Shown here piece after piece: positions 56,283-64,000 of a stretch of DNA of 64,000 nucleotides. Position 1 is the stretch's first letter. Each line of letters opens with the position of its first letter. The stretch spans positions 1 through 64,000 of the forward strand of contig JAEUKI010000011.1 of the NCBI GenBank assembly GCA_016793325.1. Reading direction: 5' to 3'. The stretch is from Myxococcales bacterium. GTDB taxonomy: Bacteria > Myxococcota_A > Polyangia > Polyangiales > Ga0077539. A model generated the notes under the pieces. It searched no databases, had not been told where the DNA came from, and was given only the letters and a program-made list of their open reading frames with translations. A program made the position numbers and the translations under genes.

Positions 56283-57335
56283 ATGTCCGAAGACGACCTA
56301 CGACGCCAACGACTCGCACGCGCCCCGCTCGTCGATCTCAGCCTCGCATCGCTAGGGGCTGTGGTCGTCTCGAGGCTCGTTCCAAGGAGCGAGCCATGGC
56401 TCGGGCCTCCGCGCGGGCCCGTGGCCGCGCTCGTCGTGCTCGCGTTTCTCCTCGCGTCGATCGCGTTCTTTCGCGCGCGCCGCGGAGCCTCGTGGGGCGT
56501 CATCGACGAGCTCGCCTGGGGCTCTTTGCTCGTGGGCACCTCCGCGGCGTCCGGCGCCGCGAGCGCTCCCTTGGGACTCCAGAGCGCGATTCACGCAGCG
56601 GCGCTGCTCGTGCTCGCCGCGCGCGATCCCTCGGACGCGTTGATGGTCGTCGCGGGCGCCAGCGCCGCCCTCGCCCCGCTCGTCCGCGCCGCGATGAGCC
56701 ACAGCGGCCCCGTCGCGCCCGTCGCGATCATGGCCTCGGTCGCCATGCTCGCGTTCGTGCTCGTCGTGAGCCTCTCGCGTCGCGCCGCGCGCGCCGTGGC
56801 CGAGCGGGACGCGCTGCTCAACGAGATCGCCCGCGTCGCGAGCGCGCAACAGACGCAGAGCGCCCCGCGTCGCGAGCGCCGCAACTCGCTGCCGCCTCCC
56901 CCGCGCGCGCCCCGTCGGGCGAGCGAAGACGACGAGCTCACGAGCTGGGACGCGATCGCCGAGCGCGTTCGCCAGACCGTCTCGTCCGTCAGCGAGACGA
57001 GCGGCGTGAGCGCCACTGTGACGGTGGACGTCAAAGGCCTCGCGCCGCCGTCGCAGAAGCTCCGCAGCAACCTCGTGAAGATCGTCCTCGAGGCCGCGCA
57101 GCAGACCATCCGCCACGCCGAGCCGCGATCGATCGAAGTGAACTTGTTTCGCGGCCGCGGCGGCGTTCACATCGAGCTGATCGACCCCGGTTCGAGCGAC
57201 GACGGCGCAAGACACAAGAAGGCCATCGTCCCCGTGAAGGGTCGCGTCACGCAGCTCGGGGGGACGGCCGAAGTCGAGCGCGGCGACCGCGGGTGGACGC
57301 TCCGCGTGCAGCTCCCTGCAGAGCAGCTGAACTGA
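56283..57335 (+). CDS. Membrane protein with degenerate histidine-kinase ATPase domain
   Basis: 350 residues. Four to six membrane helices (VDLSLASLGAVVVSRLVPRS, GPVAALVVLAFLLASIAFF, AAALLVLAARDPSDALMVVA and others) precede a coiled helix. The C-terminal 120 residues look like a NarL-type HATPase: LVKIVLEAAQQTIRHAEPRS for the N-box, IDPGSSDDGARHKKA, and GGTAEVERGDRGWTLRVQLP. The N-box has no Asn and no phospho-acceptor His helix is found. It is likely inactive as a kinase, perhaps a regulator. No response regulator is next to it. ATG 56283. The sigma-54-like site at 57412 belongs to the next gene. Confidence 0.65.
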   Translation: MSEDDLRRQRLARAPLVDLSLASLGAVVVSRLVPRSEPWLGPPRGPVAALVVLAFLLASIAFFRARRGASWGVIDELAWGSLLVGTSAASGAASAPLGLQSAIHAAALLVLAARDPSDALMVVAGASAALAPLVRAAMSHSGPVAPVAIMASVAMLAFVLVVSLSRRAARAVAERDALLNEIARVASAQQTQSAPRRERRNSLPPPPRAPRRASEDDELTSWDAIAERVRQTVSSVSETSGVSATVTVDVKGLAPPSQKLRSNLVKIVLEAAQQTIRHAEPRSIEVNLFRGRGGVHIELIDPGSSDDGARHKKAIVPVKGRVTQLGGTAEVERGDRGWTLRVQLPAEQLN

Positions 57336-57411
57336 GCGCGCACTGTCGTTAGCGCGCTGACGACGCGGCCGCGAGGCTCGAGCGAAACGCGATCGAGCGC
57401 GGAAATTCCGC

Positions 57412-57427
57412 TGGCATTGGCGTTGCT
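57412..57427 (+). promoter_or_regulatory. Sigma-54-like promoter for the large pseudo-metalloprotease
   Basis: TGGCATT-GGCG-TTGC-T against TGGCAYR-N4-TTGC-W: one mismatch (T for R). The -24 GG and -12 GC have the right spacing. The predicted start lies about 60 bases before ATG 57497. Confidence 0.55.
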
Positions 57428-57483
57428 ACGATCGCAGCACACCAATTCGAACGGACGCGGTGGGCGTTAGCTCACCGCTGGAT

Positions 57484-57488
57484 GGGAG
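57484..57488 (+). promoter_or_regulatory. Ribosome binding site that sets the start at 57497
   Basis: GGGAG eight bases before ATG 57497. The alternative ATG at 57482 overlaps this site and has none of its own, so the shorter form is preferred. Confidence 0.55.
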
Positions 57489-57496
57489 CGTTTGTC

Positions 57497-60400
57497 ATGA
57501 TTGCTCGGTCGGGGCGAGTCGTCGCGATTTGTTTTTGTGTGCTGAGCGCATGCTCGGGCGCCGGCGCTACAAACGACCGCTCGCCCACCCCGACGCCCGC
57601 GCCGTCCATCGAGGGCGTCCTCGTGGACAAGCGGCTGCTCGTCCCCGAGGCGTTCGCGAGCGCGTTTCGCGACGGAACCCCAGCGGCGATCGCGGCCGCG
57701 TTCGACCGTGAGCCGGTGTTTCTCGCGCAAGCGACGGTGATCGACGGCGCGTTCTCGATGAGCCGGCTCGGGATGCGGTGGCAAACCGACGCGCGTCGCG
57801 TGCGATGGAAGCTCACCGAGTCGCGCCTCGAAGCGTGGCTCGTCGACGACGGCACCGGAATCGCGCTCGGCAACGACAGCGAGCGTGCGATCGCTGCGTT
57901 CGCGGTGTCCGAGCACCTCGACCTCCGCGACGGTGTGCGCGCGGACGAGCACGGAGCGCCCACAGGGACGCCCCTCGCGACGAGTCGCCCGTGGTTCGCG
58001 CGCACGTTCGTTCGCGTGGACTTCTCGCGCAACCTCGTCGAGCGCGTCGCGCTCTCGCCCGACGACGAGCGCCCGTGGATGCCGATGAGCTTCGCGTCGG
58101 GGCCGGCCGCGATCACGTTCGAGTGGGACCCAGAGCGTCGCGCGACGCGATCGTTCTTCGTCGACCTGCCGACGACGCTCGACGTCGCTCAGCCGCGCGC
58201 TGGAGGCTTCGGTCAGCCCGACGACTCGCTGTGCACGCTCACCGCGCTGCGCCCGTGGGAGTGCGCTCCGACGCGCGCGCGACTGCGGTGGTCGTTTGTC
58301 CCCGCAGCGCGCGAGTCGTTGGTGCCAGCGTCGCCGATGTCGATCCAACAACAAGAGATGATCGCGGTTCGATCGATCGAGAGCCGCGCGCGAGGCGAGC
58401 GCGAAGAGTCCGTCGGGATCACCGTCGCGCCTCGAATGTGGGTCGATCCGTGGTCGCGCCAGGTCGACCGCGCTCGGGTCCGCAGCGCGGACAACGGCGC
58501 CGCGATCGCGGCGATCGGCGAGAGCGGCTCCACGACGACCTGGGCGACGCGCCCGTTTCGCGACCGCTCATCGGCTCCCATCGCGCTGTACGTCGTCGGC
58601 GCGGACCCCGACGAGCACTCGATCGCGCAGATCGCGGCGTCCCGCTTCGACGCGACGATGAACGCGCTGCTCGCCGAAGCGAGGCGGCGAGAGTGCGTGC
58701 TCGATGACAGTCCAGCGCGGGGCGACTGCGATCGATGGACGCGCGACGCTTCGACGCACGAGCGCGTGATCGTCGTGTGCCATTCGCCCGTCTGGGGATC
58801 GGATCCGACGCTGCCTGGATTTCACGCCGAGGACGCGCTCGCCACGGCGCGCGCGCAAGGCTGGGACGCTGCGCCGTGCGGCCCCCAAGGGTCCACCGCC
58901 GAACTCGGCGACGGTCGGCACCACGTGCTCGCCTTCGATACCAGCGACGACCGACGCGTCGGACCGGCGTTGCTCGTCGGCGGGTCGGTCGACCGATCGA
59001 CACACGAAATCATCGCGGCGCAGCTCGTCGTGCGGCGCGCCGAGCTCGCGATCGCGGCGCAAAGCGCGGTGTCCTTGCTCCGCGTGGCGAACGGCGAGGT
59101 CACCGGGGAGGACGTTCGCCGCGGCGCAGACGTCGGACAGCGCTATCCGGGCGAGGAGTTCGGCGGCGCAGGCCGAGACCCGTATCGCGGTCCAGACCTC
59201 GGCTCGAACCTGGCTGACATCCGCGAGACGCCGCTCGAGGCCGCGTTGTTGACCCGCGAACAGCGCGCGATCGCGCTCTTGGACCCGCGGGCGTCGGGCC
59301 TGTCACCGACCACTCGAGCGGTGGCGTCGCCCGCGGGGCTGTTCAACGTCGCGCGCTTCGACGCCGAGAGGCGAGCGCACAATCACCGCGCGGGAATTCA
59401 GTGCGAGCTCAGCGCCATCAACGAGATCGACGCGAGCGCGAACGCGCCGAGCGCGTGGCTCGCTGCGTTCAAGGACAACCGCGCGCCGGGCGGCGACGCG
59501 CTCGGAGGCGCGCTCGAGTTTTTAGCCCCCGATCGCACGATCAACTGGGTCGAAGCGTTGCGATGGGTGCACCGCGCCGAGCGCTACCGCGTGATCGCGC
59601 ACGCGATCGGGCACTTGCTCGGGCTCGCGCACAACCTCGCGGGCTCGGCGGACACGACAAACTATCGTGACGCGTGGTGGCTCGGACGAACCGCGACCGG
59701 TCGCGCGCCTCGGCGAGCGCTCGCGCTGCGCGGTGAAGCGCCGTACTCGCAGCTCGAGCGCGACTCCGGAGACCTCCAAGGCGCGTCGATCATGGACCTC
59801 GACCCCATGGTCCCGCTGGGCGTCGGCCGCGCGGATCGGGCAGCGCTCGCGTGGATGCACTTCAACATGGTCGAAGCGTTTCGCAGAGTGGCCGTTCGTG
59901 ATCGCGCGCTCTCGCTCGCCGAACACCTCGCCACGGACGCACACTACAGCCTCCTCGGCGCCGGAACGAACGCGTCGCTCCTCCTCGACGCAGAGCACTA
60001 CACGCGCGTGTACGAAGCGATCGGGACGCGCGTCGCGACGACCGCCGACGGCACGCCCGTGCGCGTGCCCGACCTCGGAGACGACAATCGCTTCTGGGTG
60101 TTCACGAACGAGACGCGTCGGACCGCGTACAACGGCTTCGGCTTCGAGTCTGCTTTGCCCAACGACGCGACGCGGGGCCCGAACGGCGAGCCCACGTCGG
60201 CGCTGATCGTTCCGTACCGCGTTCGACGCGACTGGGTGCGAGGAGAGGTTTGGGACGCCCTCGCGGACCAAGCCGCGGCGGAGCCATACGACGTCGTGTT
60301 CGGCAAGCACGCGCGTGTCGGAGCGCTGTTCTGGTGGGACGTATCCCAGCACCGCAGGCCGAGTCGAACGCTGTCCGAGTACGTTCACCTCGCGCGCCGA

Positions 60401-61492
60401 GGCGAGTTCGAATCACTCCGGTCGATCACGCGGCTGGCGCGCAGAGAACGCGAGCTGCGCGCGACGTTCTCGGGAGTTCGCAACTTCGATGCGTGGCGAG
60501 CAAGCGACGAGACCGCGAGCGTCTTCGACGCGCCGTACGACGCGGTCGATCGCATCGTACGCGACCTGTCGACGCCCTCATCTTTCTGGTCGGGCGGCAA
60601 CTTCACGCTCGCGACGCGGCCCGAGGACGGCGCGAGGTACTATCGCGCCGCTGCGTTCGGTGAGTCCGGCGCGTTCGAGCTCCCGTCGGGTGTGGGCGCG
60701 CCGACGCTCGAGTCGAGGTTCATCCTTCGACCCGATGGGTCGATCTCGGTCGAGTCGGTTGGAGCTCATCACCTCCGCGTGCTCTTCACGCTGCTGCTCG
60801 CGGACGTCGGCGCGCCGAGCGAACAGAGCTCCGTCGAGTTTCTTCCGCCTTCGCTCGAATCATCCCGCGAAGGCTCCCTGCGCTGGCTCGCCTCGACGCT
60901 CAGCGAAGACTGGGAAGACGTCGGTCTCCCGGTCCTCAACCCAGGCCGCAATCTCACGCTCGGAGCCCGCTCGCTTCGCGCGCTCCCTTCGAGCGCGCCA
61001 TCGACACACACAGCGATTCAACCCGATCTCCCGCTGGACCTCCGCCGCTGGATCGCCGTCGCGTTCGTTCGAGGCGCGGGGTCTTCTGAACACCGATTCA
61101 ACGAGTGGTCTCGCGTCGCGCGCGAAGGCGAGCCCGATGCGCCGCCGCCCGATCGCCGCGTGTCCTTCCGCGATCCGCTCTCGGGCACGACGTGGCTCGC
61201 CGAACACGTCGACGCCACGACGCTCGCCCCGTCTGCAGACCCCGGCGCGAGCCCGCTCGAGATTCGTCGCGCGCTCGCGCGATGCCCCGCGGCGGAGTCC
61301 GATTGCGCATCGTGGGCCGCGCGGCACGCAGAGCGCTCGATCGCAGCGCGATTGCTCCTGCGCGGACAATCGCTCGCGGATTATCTCGCGCGTGCGACGG
61401 ATTCCGCCGAGATCGCTCGCGTGACGTCGTCCCTCCGCGACGTGGTCTCGATGATCCACGCGCTCCGTCAGCTCACGGGCGCGACGCGCTGA
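57497..61492 (+). CDS. Large metalloprotease-like lipoprotein with altered HExxH
   Basis: 1331 residues. The signal sequence ends in a lipobox (CVLSAC). The layout follows the DUF5117/DUF4953 group of zinc-dependent metalloproteases: a long N-terminal part, then the zinc region with ALRWVHRAERYRVIAHAIGH. The site reads HAIGHLLGLAHN (His-702, Ala-703, His-706, His-712), whereas active members read HExGHxxGLxHN: the general-base Glu is Ala. The downstream part (SIMDLDPMVPLGVGRADRAA) matches the family's Met-turn region. Metal could still bind, but proteolysis should be lost. A sigma-54-like promoter precedes it. It converges on a TPR gene after five bases. Confidence 0.82.
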   Translation: MIARSGRVVAICFCVLSACSGAGATNDRSPTPTPAPSIEGVLVDKRLLVPEAFASAFRDGTPAAIAAAFDREPVFLAQATVIDGAFSMSRLGMRWQTDARRVRWKLTESRLEAWLVDDGTGIALGNDSERAIAAFAVSEHLDLRDGVRADEHGAPTGTPLATSRPWFARTFVRVDFSRNLVERVALSPDDERPWMPMSFASGPAAITFEWDPERRATRSFFVDLPTTLDVAQPRAGGFGQPDDSLCTLTALRPWECAPTRARLRWSFVPAARESLVPASPMSIQQQEMIAVRSIESRARGEREESVGITVAPRMWVDPWSRQVDRARVRSADNGAAIAAIGESGSTTTWATRPFRDRSSAPIALYVVGADPDEHSIAQIAASRFDATMNALLAEARRRECVLDDSPARGDCDRWTRDASTHERVIVVCHSPVWGSDPTLPGFHAEDALATARAQGWDAAPCGPQGSTAELGDGRHHVLAFDTSDDRRVGPALLVGGSVDRSTHEIIAAQLVVRRAELAIAAQSAVSLLRVANGEVTGEDVRRGADVGQRYPGEEFGGAGRDPYRGPDLGSNLADIRETPLEAALLTREQRAIALLDPRASGLSPTTRAVASPAGLFNVARFDAERRAHNHRAGIQCELSAINEIDASANAPSAWLAAFKDNRAPGGDALGGALEFLAPDRTINWVEALRWVHRAERYRVIAHAIGHLLGLAHNLAGSADTTNYRDAWWLGRTATGRAPRRALALRGEAPYSQLERDSGDLQGASIMDLDPMVPLGVGRADRAALAWMHFNMVEAFRRVAVRDRALSLAEHLATDAHYSLLGAGTNASLLLDAEHYTRVYEAIGTRVATTADGTPVRVPDLGDDNRFWVFTNETRRTAYNGFGFESALPNDATRGPNGEPTSALIVPYRVRRDWVRGEVWDALADQAAAEPYDVVFGKHARVGALFWWDVSQHRRPSRTLSEYVHLARRGEFESLRSITRLARRERELRATFSGVRNFDAWRASDETASVFDAPYDAVDRIVRDLSTPSSFWSGGNFTLATRPEDGARYYRAAAFGESGAFELPSGVGAPTLESRFILRPDGSISVESVGAHHLRVLFTLLLADVGAPSEQSSVEFLPPSLESSREGSLRWLASTLSEDWEDVGLPVLNPGRNLTLGARSLRALPSSAPSTHTAIQPDLPLDLRRWIAVAFVRGAGSSEHRFNEWSRVAREGEPDAPPPDRRVSFRDPLSGTTWLAEHVDATTLAPSADPGASPLEIRRALARCPAAESDCASWAARHAERSIAARLLLRGQSLADYLARATDSAEIARVTSSLRDVVSMIHALRQLTGATR

Positions 61493-61497
61493 GCGCG

Positions 61498-62154
61498 CTA
61501 CGGGTGATGCCCCGCGCCAGCGCCCGCTGCGCCGCCCTGCTGCGGGTTTTGCGCGTTGCGACGGCGGCGCTCTTCGATGCGCGCGCGCACTTGCGACTCG
61601 GTCCGCTCGCGCTCGTCGCGCGCTTGAATCGCGGCGACGCGCGCGCGGCCGATGGCCGGGTTGGTCACCGTGGGATGCGCGTCGGCGTACGTGACCCACT
61701 CTTGCCACGCCGTCAGCGCCTCGGGCCACCGCGCCATCGCCTCGAGCTGCGTCGCGACCGCTTGCAGCGCGCGAGCACGATCGGCAGGCTGCGCCTGCGC
61801 TTGCGAGCTCGCGGTGGCCGCTTCGCGAAAGCCCGCGAGCGCTCCGTCCGCGTTGCCCTGCTGCGCGAGGCAGTGCGCGACGCCGAGCAGCGCTTGCACG
61901 CGTTGTTCGGCGTGTTGTTGCGCCTCGCGAAACGCCGTGAGCGCGGCGGCCCAATCGCGCGACGCGTACGCGGTGTTTCCCCGCATCAACGCTTGTTGTC
62001 CCGGGGTCGCGGTGCGCGTCCCTGCGCGCGCAGCGACGCCTGCGTCCGCCGCAGCGCGGGCTTGCGCAAAGGACACCGAAGCCGACGAGACGCTCGCAGC
62101 GCCGAGCGCGAACGCGAGGACGAACCGAACCGTGTGAGCAGCCTTCACAGCCAC
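61498..62154 (-). CDS. Periplasmic TPR protein
   Basis: 218 residues. A signal peptide (FVLAFALGAASVSSASVSFA, cleavage after QA) is followed by three to four TPR-type helices: LMRGNTAYASRDWAAALTAF, RVQALLGVAHCLAQQGNADG and ARALQAVATQLEAMARWPEA, then a charged helix (RTESQVRARIEERRRR) and a Gly/Ala tail. No lipobox Cys is placed correctly, so it should be soluble in the periplasm. It lies 52 bases downstream of the lytic transglycosylase gene on the same strand; TPR partners of this kind can guide such enzymes, but that is inference. Confidence 0.7.
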   Translation of the reverse strand: MAVKAAHTVRFVLAFALGAASVSSASVSFAQARAAADAGVAARAGTRTATPGQQALMRGNTAYASRDWAAALTAFREAQQHAEQRVQALLGVAHCLAQQGNADGALAGFREAATASSQAQAQPADRARALQAVATQLEAMARWPEALTAWQEWVTYADAHPTVTNPAIGRARVAAIQARDERERTESQVRARIEERRRRNAQNPQQGGAAGAGAGHHP

Positions 62155-62206
62155 GGAGCGTACATCAAACGCCCGCCGCCAAGAACGGCCCTCGATCCGC
62201 GCTCGC

Positions 62207-63007
62207 TCAGCGAACGATCGGCGCGGTCGGCGCCGTCGCCGCGGTCGACGTCGATCCCGTCGCTTGCGTCGCGGTCGGCTCGGCCGGCGTTTGCCCAGGC
62301 ATTTGTCCGGCGCGATACAAGTAGTAGTACCGCAGCACCTGCCGGACGTAGTGCTGCGTCTGCTCGTACGGAGGGACGCCCGAGTGGCGGATCACCGCGT
62401 TGGGCCCTGCATTGTACGCGGCGACCGTGAGCACGAGATCGCCGTTGAACATGTTCGCGAGGACGCGGAGGAAGCGCGTTCCGCCGAGGATGTTTTGACG
62501 AGGATCGAACACGTCGCGGACGCTCATGCTCTGCGCGGTCTGCGGCATGAGCTGCATGAGCCCCGAGGCCCCGGCGCTCGAGACCGAGTACGGGTTGAAG
62601 TCGCTCTCTTGCTTGATCACCGCGCGAATAAACGCCTCGGGGAGCTGATAGAGCTGCGCCGCCTCGCGGATGTGCGCGTCGTAGCGCGCGTAGCGAGCGG
62701 CGTCCCGCGCGGTCGCGAGGTAGAGCGACCGGACCTGCGCGTCACCGAGCGCGGTGACCTGCGCGACGGGCGTGTTGCTCCCGTCGTACGCGATGACCGG
62801 CGACGCGCTCCTGCGCGACGGCTGCGCGTCTCGAGAGCGGATCACCACCGTGCTGCTCGTCGATCGCTGCGACGGAACGTTGGACAAGTGAATCGTCCCG
62901 TCCGCCCGGCGCGTGACGAAGATGTCCGCGCCCGCGCGCACGGGCGCTGTGGCGACGGCGCACGCCGCCACGAACACCACAACGCTGCGAACGAACCCAG
63001 ACTTCAT
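62207..63007 (-). CDS. Lytic transglycosylase, SLT family
   Basis: 266 residues. A signal peptide precedes a short DUF4124-like N-terminus (DIFVTRRADGTIHLSNVP). The SLT domain is complete: AFIRAVIKQESDFNPYSVSS with the catalytic Glu, GASGLMQLMPQTAQ, NILGGTRFLRVL, and VAAYNAGPNAVIRHSGVP. A Thr/Ala/Pro tail follows. It cleaves peptidoglycan between MurNAc and GlcNAc with 1,6-anhydro product. ATG 63007. Divergent from nadB; co-directional with the TPR gene. Confidence 0.92.
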   Translation of the reverse strand: MKSGFVRSVVVFVAACAVATAPVRAGADIFVTRRADGTIHLSNVPSQRSTSSTVVIRSRDAQPSRRSASPVIAYDGSNTPVAQVTALGDAQVRSLYLATARDAARYARYDAHIREAAQLYQLPEAFIRAVIKQESDFNPYSVSSAGASGLMQLMPQTAQSMSVRDVFDPRQNILGGTRFLRVLANMFNGDLVLTVAAYNAGPNAVIRHSGVPPYEQTQHYVRQVLRYYYLYRAGQMPGQTPAEPTATQATGSTSTAATAPTAPIVR

Positions 63008-63103
63008 CGAACAAACCGCATCTTAGTGAACGCCGGGCCAGACGCCAAACTTCCCACGGCGGGCTTGCCTCGGACGGAGGTAGGCTCAGCGTCCACAAGG
63101 CCA

Positions 63104-64000
63104 ATGCGGTACACGACAGACTTTCTGGTGCTCGGCAGCGGAATCGCGGGGCTCTCGTTCGCGCTGAAGGCTGCGCAGCACGGCGACGTCCTGCTCGTCA
63201 CCAAGCGGACGCGCTCGGACGCCGCGACGACCTGGGCTCAGGGCGGAATTTCAGCGGTCTTCGACCCCACCGACACGTTCGACGCGCACGCGAAGGACAC
63301 GATGATCGCGGGCGCGGACCTGTCGCATCCGACGGTGGTCGACATGGTGGTTCGCGACGCGCCCGATCGCATCCGCGAGCTCGTCGCGGTGGGCGTGAAG
63401 TTCAGCAAGAGCAAAGAGGACAACGGGCTGCCGTTCGACCTCACGCGCGAGGGCGGACACTCCGCGCGTCGCGTGATTCACGCGGGAGACATCACAGGAC
63501 GCGAAGTCGAACGCGGCCTGCTCGAGGCGGCCGAGAAGAACCCTCGCATCACGATCCTCGAGCACCACATGGCCGTGGACCTCCTCGTGCTCTCGCGCTT
63601 CGGCGGGCCCGACGTGTGCGGCGGCGCGTACGTGCTCGATAAGCGCGCGGGCAAGGTGCACACAGCCCTCGCGCGCGCGACGATCCTCGCGACGGGCGGC
63701 TCGGGAAAGGTCTACCTCTATACGTCCAACCCCGACGTCGCGACCGGCGACGGCGTGGCGATGGCGTATCGCGCGGGCGCCGAGGTCTCGAACATGGAGT
63801 TCACGCAGTTTCACCCGACTGCGCTCTATCACCCGCAAGCGAAGAACTTCTTGATCTCCGAAGCGCTCCGCGGAGAGGGCGGCGTCCTTCGCCTCGCCGA
63901 CGGAACGGCGTTCATGAAGAACCACCACCCGCAAGCGGACCTCGCCCCGCGCGACATCGTCGCTCGCGCGATCGACTACGAGATGAAGCGCAGCGGTGAA
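63104..64000 (+). CDS. nadB: L-aspartate oxidase (C-terminus off window)
   Basis: 299 residues in view, running in frame to the last base. The FAD-binding fold starts at FLVLGSGIAGLSFALKAAQH. The fumarate reductase/aspartate oxidase signatures follow: TTWAQGGISAVFDPTDTF, LTREGGHSARRVIHAGD, ATILATGGSGKVYLYTSNPD, EFTQFHPTALYHP and ISEALRGEGGVLRL. The residues that bind FAD and the dicarboxylate substrate look normal. It oxidises aspartate to iminoaspartate, the first step in de novo NAD synthesis. ATG 63104 is the first codon of the fold. Divergent from the lytic transglycosylase gene with 96 bases between. Confidence 0.94.
   Translation, partial: MRYTTDFLVLGSGIAGLSFALKAAQHGDVLLVTKRTRSDAATTWAQGGISAVFDPTDTFDAHAKDTMIAGADLSHPTVVDMVVRDAPDRIRELVAVGVKFSKSKEDNGLPFDLTREGGHSARRVIHAGDITGREVERGLLEAAEKNPRITILEHHMAVDLLVLSRFGGPDVCGGAYVLDKRAGKVHTALARATILATGGSGKVYLYTSNPDVATGDGVAMAYRAGAEVSNMEFTQFHPTALYHPQAKNFLISEALRGEGGVLRLADGTAFMKNHHPQADLAPRDIVARAIDYEMKRSGE

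Overview
The window is a 64 kb stretch of a very GC-rich, densely coded bacterial chromosome. Nearly every gene has long antisense shadow frames, and GTG starts and 1-4 base start/stop overlaps are common. Many predicted lipoproteins, Hanks-type kinase and FHA proteins, TPR proteins, sigma-54-like promoters and a coiled-coil membrane protein family point to a predatory or gliding deltaproteobacterium of the Myxococcota, probably Polyangia/Sandaracinaceae-like. That placement is inferred from gene content, not from a marker gene. I saw no tRNA, rRNA, insertion sequence, prophage or CRISPR array.

Layout. 1-4.1 kb: the start of a giant BadF/HgdC-type activase (minus strand, running off the left edge), a DUF302 protein and a TetR regulator, with a perfect 20-bp inverted repeat in front of the activase. 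4.1-9 kb: small accessory genes (NADAR hydrolase, nucleoside deaminase, YdcZ-like membrane protein, XdhC, SPFH-like membrane protein, YARHG lipoprotein). 9-13.9 kb: four overlapping minus-strand lipoprotein genes, two of them phosphoesterases. 13.9-15.8 kb: phosphofructokinase and pyrF. 15.8-18.2 kb: three paralogous coiled-coil membrane proteins, two sharing a 359-bp near-identical block. 18.4-21.2 kb: biotinyl carrier protein, an atypical pgk, tpiA and secG.

21.2-33.2 kb: a kinase/cyclase-like/AAA/TPR signalling protein, a TPR lipoprotein, a protein-glutaminase-like pseudoenzyme, a coiled-coil/beta-barrel envelope protein and FtsK. 33.5-36.8 kb: a HEAT-type lipoprotein and two proteins joining a ribbon-helix-helix-like head to an FHA domain. 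36.8-44.3 kb: two overlapping giant DUF3857/transglutaminase proteins, one with an intact triad and one without. 44.4-51.3 kb: UbiA-type phosphoribosyltransferase, membrane-fused spermidine-synthase-like protein, RarA, a PilZ-like protein, an Mrp ATPase without its CxxC, and a STAS-like protein. 51.4-64 kb: more lipoproteins and TPR proteins, a GT-C-like membrane protein, a degenerate histidine-kinase-like protein, a 1331-residue metalloprotease homologue whose zinc motif lacks the catalytic Glu, a lytic transglycosylase and the start of nadB.

Two themes stand out. Cell-envelope proteins dominate. Several enzyme-like proteins lack canonical catalytic residues (protein glutaminase, transglutaminase, metalloprotease, histidine kinase, Mrp), and PGK has exchanged active-site residues. 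These substitutions are read directly from the translations; what they mean functionally is inference.
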